Source: Iris pallida (taxonomy: Eukaryota; Streptophyta; Magnoliopsida; Asparagales; Iridaceae). Taken from it: a DNA stretch of 64,000 bases. This document shows, one piece after another, positions 21,601-32,268 of this stretch. Under the pieces are notes generated by a model. That model searched no databases. It saw nothing but the letters and a program-made list of their open reading frames with translations, and had not been told where the DNA came from. The stretch lies in NCBI GenBank assembly GCA_029216955.1, contig JANAVB010015600.1:39129255-39193254 (forward strand), read 5' to 3'. The number at the start of each line of letters is the position of its first letter. Positions within the stretch are counted from its first letter, which is position 1. Both the position numbers and the translations under genes were made by a program.

Positions 21601-21990
21601 CATACGCCTTGTCGAGATTGCCGACACCATCATTGCCGCCTTCGAGACCGTACCGCATGAATATGAGAACTCTGTCTCGCCAGGAAGACGAAATACTACT
21701 CTCTTCTTCGCGCACTCGATCGTTGCACGACAAGCGCCCAACCAATCCATGCCCAGGATTATATCGTAATCTTTGATGTCTAGTACGACGGCATCCAAGG
21801 ATAGATATCTTTCTCCGATGCAAATGTGGCCATCCCTACAAATAATGTTCGCAGGCATATCGACTCCCGACGGAGTGCTAACGCTAACATTTATATCTAG
21901 TGATTGTATGGTTATTTTATTTTCTTTCGCAAAATCAGCAGATATAAAGCTATGCGTCGCACCCGAATCGAATAATACTCGAGCAGGTAT
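18648..21990 (-). pseudogene. Gypsy B pol (protease, RT, RNase H, integrase), inactivated
   Basis: Read right to left: protease with FDSGATHSF just left of the CACTA insertion (near 21950) and the DYDIILGMDWL box (near 21755); RT with FIDDILVYS (near 20955); RNase H with [10 protein letters not shown] (near 20520) and TDHKSLKY; integrase with HHCC remnants, SMDFIVGFP, SDRDGRF and DGQTERVNQ, so the DDE residues are kept; then the C-terminal tail, ending at TAA 18648. Lesions: TAA plus a lost base at 21388, TAG for Trp at 20762, a frameshift near 19905 and TAG for Gln at 19770. After integrase comes TTTCGGGACGAAAC, a word common at this place in plant gypsy elements. Confidence 0.93.
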
Positions 21991-22599
21991 ATCTTTGTAG
22001 AGTAATATACCTGTTCACTACAAGAAAAAACTACTTTTACAACGTTACAAAAATATCGTAAAAGATCTTTTACAACGTTTAATAGAAGGTTGTTATATCC
22101 AGGATTGTAAAAGGGGGGCATCTTCCACAATGGTTGTTTGAACGTTGTAAAAATATTGTAGATATTCTTACCACAATAATTTATAAACATTGTTAAAATT
22201 TATAAAATCTAACAAAAAAGTTTCCACGACATTTAGCCAGTATTGTAAAAGTATTTTTTAAAATATATTACAAGTGTTGTAAATATAATTTCAACAACGT
22301 TCTCCAACTATGGTAAGAACTATATCTATCACATTCAGTAAACATTGTACATAGATATTCTACAACAGTGGAAAAACATTGTAAAAAAGTTTATACAACT
22401 TTTAAAAAATATTGTATCTTTAATTTAATCATGTTTGCCAAACATTGTAATATGTATTTATATGTTTTAATTATAACATCAAAAATAATTTAAAAGTATT
22501 GTAAATAAATTTTACGTTGTTTAGAAAAGTTGTTATAATGTTTGCTTACAACAGTTTTGAAACGTTGTTGTTTATGTTTCCATTTAAAAAAAATAAAAT

Positions 22600-23880
22600 T
22601 TATAGATAAAAATATTGATTTCAATTATAATAAAAATTCAAATTCAAATTCAAATATTTTAAAAATAAAATTTTGAACCACAAACTTGCATTCAACTATC
22701 AGTTAAACCATAAGCAACGTATCATGTTTAATAACATTTCAACCATTCCATATAACATTTGAAGAGCTAAACCAGTATTGAATCATATCATTTCATCATA
22801 TAATATTTGAGTAACAAGTTAGTAAAGCACATAATTTCTACATGAAGTAATATACATTTTAATAACCAGTATTTGAATCATTTACCACAAACCATCCAAT
22901 ATTTCAAATTTATTTATCTGACAGGCTCTCTTGAGGAAGTTTATCTGTTGCTAGAGGGAGCAAGACAAGGCTCTTTTGAGGAAGTGAGAAGCATGTAGCC
23001 AGACCTCATAGGTGAGGAAAAATCCTACTAATTCTGAAAAAGTAAGGAAAGAGAGAAGTAAGTCACTTCATTTGTTGGGCACAAAAAAAAAGAGTATATG
23101 CAACACAAAATCTTAATCAGGTATTTATATTTGAAGCTTGTATATATGGAAGTTCTTAAAGAAGTTAATGAAGATGAATTTTCTTAGTACCTGAATTCCA
23201 ACATGTATTTGAGGTTAAGTCAAGAGTTCCAGTATTGAGACCCTGGACTACGAGATATAAGTACAAAGATAAATAAGTAGGTTTTTGAAATAAAAATGCA
23301 AGTTTGGATATTTAGTTTCAGATGAAAAGAGAAGTTTGTATGCTTCCTATTTTAAGGTAGAAAAAGTAAATAAGCTGGTCACAAGCGGACATTCTCCGAG
23401 CTACATTTATAAGATAAAGCAGAAAAACTCAGAAAAAAAAATCATGGAGCTGAAACACACTAATATATCTATAAACAAGTAATACATAAGTAAGAGAATC
23501 ACATACTAATCTACTTCTAAGTTTTTATTATTTTGGCGTTCCTCCTAGAAACCGCCTAAGTTGTCGAAACCGTCAATATTTATGCTTATAAAAAGGGTCA
23601 GAAACATCTTCAGAGTTGTTCCAAAGTAACAAATTTTGTTCCACTTAAGCATCTGATGAAGCCTATCCTGAGTATTCATGTTCTATCCTGAGTATTCATG
23701 TTCTATAACAAGTGGCCTATCCTGAGTATTCATGTTCTATCCTTAGTATTCATGTTCTCTACGCTCCTAAGGAAAAAAAAAGAATGGAAAGCCAGACTAG
23801 TAAGTCAAAAAACTGCAACAAAAGCACAAGTTGTCGACAATCTAAGCTTAGGGTGTGTCATGTATGTGAGGATTTGATCA
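22600..23880. other. CACTA interior without a supportable gene
   Basis: AT-rich. A short direct repeat of TATCCTGAGTATTCATGTTC recurs four times between 23665 and 23757, the last copy with one change. A minus-strand stretch near 23545-23610 reads GFDNLGGF before a stop and might be an exon remnant. No ORF is convincing. Confidence 0.4.
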
Positions 23881-23881
23881 T

Positions 23882-24004
23882 CTTCGTTCCAAGCTAAGAC
23901 TCGGTTTCAGCCTGAGCCATGGTTGGTTATCCATTGCCTTGGCTAAGTCTGCAGGATAATCCATTGAAGAGTCTTTCACTTGATATAGTGCCTCAGTATT
24001 GATG
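23882..24004 (-). pseudogene. Captured exon-like fragment, unknown gene
   Basis: On the minus strand an open frame of about 40 codons follows a good splice acceptor (TTGCCAG at 24005-24011). It reads as ordinary soluble protein sequence (for example LYQVKDSSMDYPADLAKAMD) and not as low-complexity. A second piece about 400 bp upstream on the same strand (24412-24490; reads EEANQIMEVAGLTMHL after one stop) may come from the same source. CACTA elements often pick up host exons. I cannot name the gene. Confidence 0.35.
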
Positions 24005-25006
24005 CTGGCAATGAAAAAATAGAAATATAATGAGATTAATGAACGACATTTACCCGACTAGAGTAACCTTATCGATCATTTCTCTTCTCAAGGAACCGAT
24101 GGAGAGATGCTTTCCTCACCATAGGAAGATCTGTTATCAAATAAACATAGAAACATATAGTTGTGTAATGATTGGTTGTTGTCCATATCATGTCCACCAC
24201 ATCTTACAGGATCAGAGCTTTCTAAAACGTTAAGTTAGTAGCCGAGAAGCGATAGAAATTAGAACCAGACACCACAATTCCTGGTGTATAACCTTGCCGC
24301 AATGCACAGAAACACAAGACAAATATTAAATTCCAAAAATTCTAAAGTAAGTGCACAAATATATCACAAATTAAGAGATCTCAGAAAGGAGTTTTTTTCT
24401 TCTACTATGTGCTTTGAACATCAGTTTTGTTCAAGTGCATAGTGAGTCCAGCAACTTCCATTATCTGATTTGCCTCTTCCTATTTCCCAATCCTATTTAT
24501 ATGACAAATATTTTCTTCAGTTTTAAGCAAAAATTCTTACAATATAACAACAACATGAAAGCCTTTATCCCAAACTTATGAGGAAAGATTCTTGCAACAA
24601 AGCAAAGCTCGAATCTATAAATACAACCCCCCTCCCCAAACGATGATTTGGATTTTTATGTAGTGTCGACTATAATCTCTTATATAAAAACTAGTGTCAT
24701 GGCACACGCATGCGTGTGCTACACGTTTTATAATTGTTTATACCATTTTATATAGCAAAGATAACATAAAACCCATCTTATTTTAAAAAATTACTTTTTT
24801 CCCGATCGTATATATTTTTATGTTATAAATATTGATTTCGTCTTATTGAACAAAAAAAAAACATACAAAAAACATAACAAAAGGTAATGAACATAATATC
24901 CACTTTAACTGTTGGAGATTACTCACTCAACAAAAATGCTATAATGCTAAATGCTATAACAAAAGGTAATATACAGGCCAGGACACACGCCATTGCGTGT
25001 GCAACA

Positions 25007-25170
25007 TCGAGTTCCTTAGCACACCTATGAAAATCAACCAATAACAAAGATCACATTCACCAAACAAACACATCTAATCCAATATGATACCTGCTGATTA
25101 GTTGGAGCGCCTCCATAAGCAAAAACCACCCTGACACCAGTCTGGTATGCAAACTTCCTTGCCTCCTCAT
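25007..25170 (-). pseudogene. Fragment of a DDX3/DED1-type DEAD-box RNA helicase gene
   Basis: An 80-bp exon (25091-25170) reads DEEARKFAYQTGVRVVFAYG followed by GAPTNQQ, matching the segment around motif Ia to the GG motif in plant DED1/RH37-type helicases. It is bounded by a real-looking acceptor (GATAG) and donor (CAG|GTATC). After an intron of about 65 bp an acceptor (TTTTCATAG, AG at 25025-25026) is followed by the start of the next exon (VLR, then homology to REL with one lost base), which breaks off at 25007 beside a Helitron-like hairpin. Preserved intron borders show genomic capture, not a retrocopy. The intact helicase would unwind RNA in translation initiation; this piece can do nothing. 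Confidence 0.75.
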
Positions 25171-25519
25171 CTATCTAACACCATAAATACACATGTGTCA
25201 ATAACCCATCCCAAACATTGATTAGGAAAAAGAATTGTTTGTCACTATTAGAGTTATAATCTTTCAGAATCTGGTGCATGCAATGACTAAAGTATTATAT
25301 GAAGTAACGAACTTTTTGTCAACTTGGATATGAAAATTGGCAAAGAAAAATTCTAAAAGAGGGCAAGGCAAAATAATACATTATCAGTGTATGATGGAAC
25401 TCCAAATAAAACACAGGAAAATTTGTGACTTTTTTTCTTCAGAAACAAACTTTTTTGCTGTTAATTAAAAGCTAAAGCTAGTGGTAGCCGATCAAGAAAT
25501 TAGAAAGGAAAAGAAATGT

Positions 25520-25870
25520 TCAATTCATATACGTTTAAAATCTCACTGACATTGAAGAAGGAATCATGGTCCAATGGGATAGGGATCCAGCACCCGTCCA
25601 TTGTCACAGTCTGGAATTTGGAACCGCTGCCGTTGTTCGGCCTCATATAGAGTTTCTATCCACCACCACGTCCGTGGGTGAGTCGGCCGGAGTCGCGCAC
25701 GGCACCACCGCTGCTGCCCTCGCGGGAGCCTCTTGGCTTGGCTTGGCGGGACGGGGCGGAAGAAGGAGGGGGGCATCAGCGGAACGGTTGCAAGGTTTTT
25801 TCCTCTAGAAAATTAGACTCCAATTTGAGAATAATTAGGAGGAAAGAGGGGGGAGAGAGAGAGTAAAACC
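25520..25870 (-). other. GC-rich first-exon-like segment in the Helitron
   Basis: On the minus strand a pyrimidine-rich leader (25865-25815) is followed by a GC-rich stretch, then by an open frame reading ...KFQTVTMDGCWIPIPLDHD and on to a possible donor (AAC|GTATATG near 25536). One frame has a Gly/Arg-rich run (SREGSSGGAVRDSGR) as in many helicase N termini, but a stop follows. It lies upstream of the helicase exon in the same direction, so it may be the 5' part of the same captured gene or a second source. Confidence 0.35.
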
Positions 25871-26033
25871 GAACCCTTTAAGTTGTTCCTTTTTTCAATT
25901 CCTTCAGGATTATAATAATGGGCCTATGAAATGACGTTGTTATCCTTAAATCAATGTAATTTAACTACGTAACTATCTACTAGTTTATATAATCCAATGC
26001 CCTTGGTATTTGGATTATATAATAGTATAGATA

Positions 26034-26165
26034 TGAAACAAAGAAATCATTAACCCTAAAAACAATAATTCTATAACAAAGAAACCATTAACCCTAAAAA
26101 CAATCATTTTATAACAATAATCCTAATAACAAAGAAATCATTAACCCCTAAAAACAATAATTCTA
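26034..26165. repeat. Short tandem repeat next to the Helitron
   Basis: About three units of AAAGAAATCATTAACCCTAA followed by an ACAATAATTCTATAAC-like tail, 45-50 bp each. No coding sense. Confidence 0.7.
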
Positions 26166-27765
26166 TAATAGATTTAAAAAGCAAAAAAAAGAGAAAAAGA
26201 TAGAGCATAGAAGCAAACCCGCAGAAAAAATATTAAAAAAATTGAAAAATACATAAAAAAAGGGGTTAGGTTTTCAAACATACCGGTGCCGGTGGGCAGG
26301 ATCTTCTCTCCCGGACGAAGGACTTGATAAGCAGCTGTAAAACAAAAACAAAATATTAGAGAAGAAAATTATTTGAAGAGAGGAGGGAATAAAAAATAGA
26401 GAAGTAGAAGAAGAAGGATAATCGCTGACCTAGATAACCGAGGAGGATAGCAGCCCTTTGACACCGAGAAGGAGAGGAGGAGAACGGCAGTAAACCGATG
26501 GAGGGAGAGGAGAAATTTTAGAGGGGGTGGGGGGAAATATTTTAGAGGGGGCGGGGGCTTTCGTTCATTTTATTAGTTGGGAGTAGGAAAAGTTTAGAAG
26601 GGGGGAAATATTTTAGAAGGAGGGAAAATATTTGGAGGTGAAAATATTTGGAGAGAAAAAAGTGAAGTACAACAGAAAAAATTATACCTACTTTCTATTT
26701 CTGCTGACCAAGTCCAACAAATATTTATACTTATTAAATTATTATTATTTTATTAAATTTATTTAGTATAAAAATATTTTATTATTAGTGACGGAAAAAG
26801 GACTACCAAATATTTATCTCAAAGCAACTAAAATATTTAGTGCATTTTTTATTTAATGATAAAAAATTCTAAATAATTTCTCATAAATTTGGAATCACTA
26901 TAAACCCTAAATAAAATAAAAAATGAAGGCATGAGTAACCTCTAATCGAGACAGAGAACATAAAAAGAAGAAAACGTGAGACAAAATACAGACTAGTTGT
27001 ATTCGGTTTCTAGATTCGGGTTCGGATTAGAATTAATACATACATGATCGTTCTCTATATTTAAATACGGCTTAGAATGGTTAAAAATATTTTTTCCAAA
27101 TAGTATATATATTTCACTTATTAATACATAAAATTTTAAAAAATAATTATTGTATATGTTTTCTTCTTATGTAGTTGTTGAAAAAAATTTAAAAATAACA
27201 TGAAAATATAATAATATGTTCAACATTAAAATTATATTTAAACTAACTGCATCGTATTATCTAATTAAACATATAACAAAGATTCAAAAAATATATTTAT
27301 AATAAATCATAATTAAAATATATTTAAATTATATTTAGAATATTATAATATAAATTAAATCTTTATCTTTTTATAAAATAATATATTTTATAAAATAATA
27401 TCATAGATTATTTTTATACGTGCAATGTACCTAAACTAGATTAGTGTGAGTCTTTTTTTTATACTTTAGGTAAGTTATTGTTTTGCTAGACGAAAAGAGA
27501 TCATATCTGACAAAATTACAGTATGATCTTTTTCCTACCTTTCAGTCTTACTGGAGTTTATACAGAATATCACATGAAGAACAATGATAGCCTTTACTAA
27601 CATAATGTATGTGTACTCATATGTTTTAGTTGCTTCAAAGCCAACTATCATCAATAGGTTTTAATTGTATCAGAGGGAAAGATGCTGGATTGGCAGCTGT
27701 CATTTGTTGAAATTACAAGAGGTAGCTACCAATGTCGAACTTTATTTGAGTCCTGAGACAAACTC
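26166..27765. other. CACTA interior without a supportable gene
   Basis: A G-rich patch (26430-26660) and then very AT-rich sequence. A minus-strand segment (26283-26336) has an acceptor and a donor at its borders (TTTTACAG and CCG|GTATG) and might be a small captured exon, but its protein is not recognisable. Confidence 0.35.
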
Positions 27766-27768
27766 TAA

Positions 27769-29069
27769 TACCATGTTTGGTATGAGGTATTTTTTTTTTA
27801 TTCCCGAAAAAATTTAGGGTGAGAATCTATTACCATGTTTGTTTGGGCTATGAAAAATTTATTCCCGGGGGTTAAAAATACCCGGGTAAAAAGTTTACCC
27901 ATAAAACATGGGAATCCTATCCTTTAAGAATAGGTGGGTATTTTTCTTTTGCCCGGGCCGAAAAAAAATTTGTTTGAACTTTTTTCTACTTTTTGATCAT
28001 TTTTTCGTTTTTTTGCCCTTTTTTGCCCCTTTTTGTTGTTTTTGTCGCTTTTTGGTCATTTTTGTCAGTTTTTATCAAATTTTTTCGCTTTTTGTCATTT
28101 GTAGTCCTTTTTGTCATTTTTTTGATATTTTTTGTCGTTTTTCTCTTTTTGTCACTATTTCGTCGTTTTACCGGTTTATGTCGTTTTTGGCTTTTTTGTC
28201 GTTTTTAGTAGTTTTCTGTTTCTTTTTTGTTATTTTTTGTCTCTTTTTTGTCGTTTGTTATCTTTGTTTGTTATCTTTTGTCGTTTTTATCCTTTTTCTC
28301 TTTTTACCGATTTTTGTCCTTTTTTGTCATTTTTGTTATTTTTTGTCATTTTTTGTTTTTGTCGTTTTTTGTTGTTTTGGTCATTTTTTGTATTTTTTTT
28401 TGTTGATTATGTCTTTTTTGTCTTTTTAAGTCGTTTTTGTCATTTTTTGTCATTTTGTTGCTTTTTGTCATTTTTGTCTCTTTTTTGTTTGTCGTTTTTC
28501 GTCTCATTTTATCTTTTTTGTCGTTTTTTACTAGTCTTTTGTCGTTTTTGTTGTTATTTTTGAATTTTTGTCTTTTTTTGTTGTTTTTTGTCTTTTTTGT
28601 CATTTTTTTTGTCTTTTGTTCTTTTTGTGGTTTTTTTCATTTTTCTATTTTTTTTGTTATTTTTTGGTCTTTTTATCGTTTTTGTTGTTTTCTATCATTT
28701 TTGTCGCTTTCGTTATTTTTTGTCTTTTTTATCATTTTTTATCATTTTTTTCGTTTTTTTGGTTTTTTTTTTATTTTTGTCGTTTTAGTCTTTTTTCGGC
28801 CTTTTTGTCTTTTTCTTTTTATATATTTTGGTCGAGTTTTTTTTCGTTTTCTTTTTCTTTTTTTTCCTTTTCCTTTTTTGATGTTTTTTTTTTCATTTTT
28901 TTCATTTTTTTAGTTTTTTTTTATCATTTTTATTTTTTTTTCGGGAATGTTTATATAGTCACCAAACCCAAACATGGGAATGTAATTTTCTAGAAAATTT
29001 AATTCCTTGGAATTTGATTCGGAATATAGAATTTCCGGCTATATAATGTTCCGCATACCAAACGCCCCC
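27769..29069. mobile_element. Harbinger/Tourist-like element with a T-rich core
   Basis: TAA is duplicated on both sides (27766-27768 and 29070-29072). The right end read inward is GGGGGCGTTTGGTATGCGGA, typical of Tourist-type termini, and the left end TACCATGTTTGGTATGAGG is a diverged inverted copy. Near each end lie further inverted words (ATTCCCG/CGGGAAT, CATGGGAAT). No transposase. Most of its interior is the T-rich minisatellite. Confidence 0.55.
27965..28940. repeat. T-rich minisatellite of TTTTTGTC-type units
   Basis: Almost 1 kb of short units such as TTTTTGTCGTTTTTGTCATT, with nearly no A on this strand. It opens long frames full of Phe, Val, Leu and Ser on plus and Lys/Asn on minus, all compositional artefacts. 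The end near 28830-28940 loses the GTC punctuation and becomes almost pure T/C. Confidence 0.9.
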
Positions 29070-29072
29070 TAA

Positions 29073-30320
29073 AAGTTGTGCCCCCAAGGCTTAATGCTCA
29101 TACAAATTTTTTTATGGACAACAATAAAATAGTATTATCAACACAAAATTTAAGAAAAAATAATAAACAAATATAATATCCAAAATAATATATTTTATAA
29201 TGAAATACTAATAAAATTGAAGATATTCCAAGCAAAAAAATTGATGTTCTAAACAAATAAATAACTAATAATGTTTCAAATAATTCTTATGAAAATAATA
29301 AAAAATTGTAACTTGTTTCTATTGTTCAATTAAATCCAACAAGACAGCGAGAGAGAGTGAGAGAGAGAGAGAGAGAGAGTGAGTGAGAGGATGTTGACAA
29401 CGACGGAAGGAAGAAAAAGGGGATTGGCAGCGACTAAATTGTATAAGAAGATTTGTAGCATCATAATGTTAGATCAGCAACAGAAGTGGAGAGGATTTAA
29501 TTTTGACAGCGACTGCACTAATTTTTTTTCTTCATTCTGACTAACTGATTTGTCTTTTGATAATATAATATATGACATTTAAATATTCTAAAATTTTGGA
29601 CCTGAGGCACCCGCTCCGGCTACGGTAACTACCACATTTCAAAATTTTGAGTTGTTTTCAAACAAATTTCTAAACAAATTCATAATATTATTTAGTTGAT
29701 GCACTTATAAGATCTTAAAGGGAACCCAAAAGTAAATTGAGAAAACTAATAGAACTGAAATCTCCAATCCTTGTATACACTTTATGGGGAGTAGGATATT
29801 TTCATAGTAAGTTATACATATGCCAATATCAAAACATAATTCTTGAACCAACAAGAGAAAATCAAGATTGGGACCAACAAGAATAATATAAAAACATTAA
29901 ACAATTATCAAAGTTAATTGAACAAAAAAGACTAACAATCAAAGGTGTAAAAGCAAAGTAAGTTGTAAAAACATGTAAATAAAAAAAACTTATTTATCTC
30001 GATGATTACACTTTAAAAGTTCTAATATTTGTTAGATATTTTTAATAATTCATTAATTGAATATATGACACACCCTAAGCTAAAGCAGCATTTTAAATAG
30101 TAAACTAGAGGTGGAGGAGAGCTGATTTTTACAAGAAAGAATATTATAACAAGCAAGAAGCGGGGGAAGGGATTGATGCAAGAAATATATATATTAGGTC
30201 TGTCTTTCGAAGCCGTGGAAGGGATGGTTAAACATGTGACAGATCCATTTAACCATGAACTGCTACCAAGTGAGGTATTGACCTAATATGACCAACTTTT
30301 CGAATAATATTATCCTAAAT
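29073..30320. other. CACTA interior without a supportable gene
   Basis: AT-rich with a GAGA run at 29346-29392. Scattered short open stretches only; no splice-bounded exon was convincing. Confidence 0.4.
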
Positions 30321-30853
30321 ATATTTTAAAGATATATTTACAACGTTGTCTATATATTGTAAAAAACACGTATTTTACAACATTTTATAAAAGTTGTTAA
30401 ATTAAACCCTTTTATAATGTTTCATAAACATTGCAAAATGATATTACATATACAACGTTTACATAACGTGGTAAAATAAAATTAATTTTACAACATCAAA
30501 CAAACATAGTGCAATATAAACAATGTACAACTATTGTTAAACGTTGTTGAACATGACATTTTTACAATATTTTAAATATATTATTAAAATTAGTAACTTC
30601 GGCAACAATAAATAACCGTTGTCAAAATTAATAAATGTTACAATGTTAATAAAACGTTGTTAAAAATAATAATACACAACTTTTGTGAATGACCATTGTA
30701 GAAGAATTAATGTTTGAATGTAAAACGTTGTTTGCACATGTATTTTACAATATTTTTTACAATAAAGGTTGTAGAAGACCCCCATTTTTTACAACATTTT
30801 TAGGAAGTGTTGTAGATGGAACGTTGTAAAAGGGAATTTTTCTTGTAGTGGTT

Positions 30854-32088
30854 ACAACCGTATCGGACGCAAGCGCCTCGTCCCGAGTTAAGACATAAAC
30901 TCGGCCTTGAGCTCCGTGGCGTTGGTTCTGATGGTTGACGGGCACCGCATTCGCGCCTTGCAGTATCGACGCTTTATGCGGATTCGGGACGTTCCTCGGT
31001 GGGTTGTGTTGATTCGGACCTTTGTGCGGGCAATATGTAACTATATGGCCTACCTCGCCACACTTGTAGCAAGATCTCGTAATGCAGTCGACGGTTCGGT
31101 GCCCACGCCTACCGCACCTGGTGCAGTGTTGACTGCCATGGCCTCGATCATCGAATCTGTTCGGACGCTTTGTTATTCCCGATCCTCCGGCGCCGGCGTC
31201 GTTAGGACGCTTGTTGAAGTGGTTACGGATGCCTCTACTCGACATACGGCCAAAGATGCGCTCACTATCAAGAGCGGCATTATAGAATTCACGGTATGTT
31301 CGGCACCTTTGATTCATGACGTCCCTTCGCAGTTTGTCATTTAGGCCTTGTTGGAAGCGTTCACACCAGGCTTCCTTGTTGGGCAGGAAGGCATCGGCAA
31401 ACTTCGCCAGCTTTGAGAAGCTCGAATCATAATCGTCGACAGACATATTTCCCTGTCGCAGCGTCATGAACTCGTCTTCTTTTTGTTGACGGACAGCACG
31501 AAGAACGTACTGTTCGAGGAAGGCTTGCTTGAATATTTTCCAGGAAATCGTGGCGTCTGTATCGACTTCATAGATTTCCTGCTTTTTAGCGGCCCACCAG
31601 TCGTACGCCCTCAGTTGCAGCTGTAACGCCGCACAAGTTACCCGCTGGGACCCTTCGATGCTAAGTAGATTAAATAGGTCCTCCATCTCAACGAGCCATC
31701 CCACGATCACATCAGGCTCCGCTCGGCCGTTAAACTTTGGTGGATTCATCTTGCGGAACTCCTTTGCCTTGAACAAGGAAGAAGAATATATCATTTGCGG
31801 TTGAGTCTCTTCTTCCTCGTTTTCTTTTTGGTCGCCTTGCTTTTCCTCGGGCTCTTCGTCCGTCATCTTGGTATTGCCCGCCATTCTGCTCACTATCTGA
31901 GTCAGGGCATTCATCTGTTTCTGTTGCGCCTCGAATTGGGCTTTGAATTGTGTCTGAAGCTGCTACTGCTGCAGTTCCATCAACTGTAGCATCTTCTGCA
32001 TAGTCGTCTCGCTAGGCTCAGTGCTTTTTGTGCTCGACGTACTATCTACAGTTTGGGTTGGGGCGGGATTGTTTCTTTTCTTAGTCAT
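30854..32088 (-). pseudogene. Gypsy B gag, with one stop and truncated by the CACTA insertion
   Basis: ATG at 32088 (minus), about 165 bp downstream of the primer-binding site. TAG at 31963-31965 replaces a Gln codon in a Gln-rich N-terminal stretch. The retrotransposon gag domain follows (PPKFNGRAEPDVIVGWL near 31740; YDWWAAKK; RQGNMSVDDYDSSFSKLAKF), then two zinc knuckles (CTRCGRRGHRTVDC and CYKCGEVGHIVTYC near 31130-31060). The frame runs on toward protease but is cut at 30854 by the CACTA element; the protease continues left of 22013. It would form the capsid and bind RNA. Confidence 0.9.
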
Positions 32089-32249
32089 TCCTACAAAATA
32101 TAGTAAACCCGTTAGTATTTTTCAAAATATCTACGGGCTTACCTGTATGGAACTTTTATTTCATGCAGCATATCGACAAGCATTCAATTGAGCCATCGCA
32201 ACAGACATTCCAACAATGAAACATCTTTCGAAAATCCGAAAAAACATAA

Positions 32250-32266
32250 CTGTGCTCTGATACCAA
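32250..32266 (-). other. Primer-binding site of Gypsy B (initiator tRNA-Met)
   Basis: The minus strand reads TTGGTATCAGAGCACAG starting 2 bp from the LTR end at 32269, the standard initiator-Met complement. Confidence 0.93.
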
Positions 32267-32268
32267 TT

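Larger units (their letters stand above)
24691..26031 (-). mobile_element. Small Helitron with captured gene pieces
   Basis: On the minus strand it begins TCTATACTATTATATAATCC (5' end at 26031) and ends with an 18-bp palindrome (24702-24719) followed by CATGACA and CTAG at 24691. The bases outside are A before TC and T after CTAG, the A|T insertion site of Helitrons. There is no target duplication, as expected. It is 1.34 kb with no Rep/helicase protein of its own, so it is non-autonomous. The cargo is a DEAD-box helicase fragment and a GC-rich exon-like segment, both on the minus strand. Confidence 0.72.
22016..30850. mobile_element. Non-autonomous CACTA (En/Spm) transposon inside Gypsy B
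   Basis: The ends are inverted: CACTACAAGAAAAAACTACT at the left and its counterpart ending TCTTGTAGTG at the right. A 3-bp target duplication GTT flanks it (22013-22015 and 30851-30853). Both subterminal regions (22030-22590 and 30320-30845) are packed with ACAACGTT and GTTGTAAAA words, the usual transposase-binding repeats of CACTA elements. No transposase ORF was found in 8.8 kb, so it is non-autonomous. The insertion splits the Gypsy B gag-protease frame and lies a few codons upstream of the protease active site. Its interior holds captured exon-like pieces, a Helitron and a Tourist-like element. Confidence 0.95.

Noticed and set aside
28132..28993. Long plus-strand ORFs of 140-170 codons full of Phe, Val and Leu
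   Set aside because: They lie entirely in the T-rich minisatellite and are open in several frames at once because the strand lacks A.
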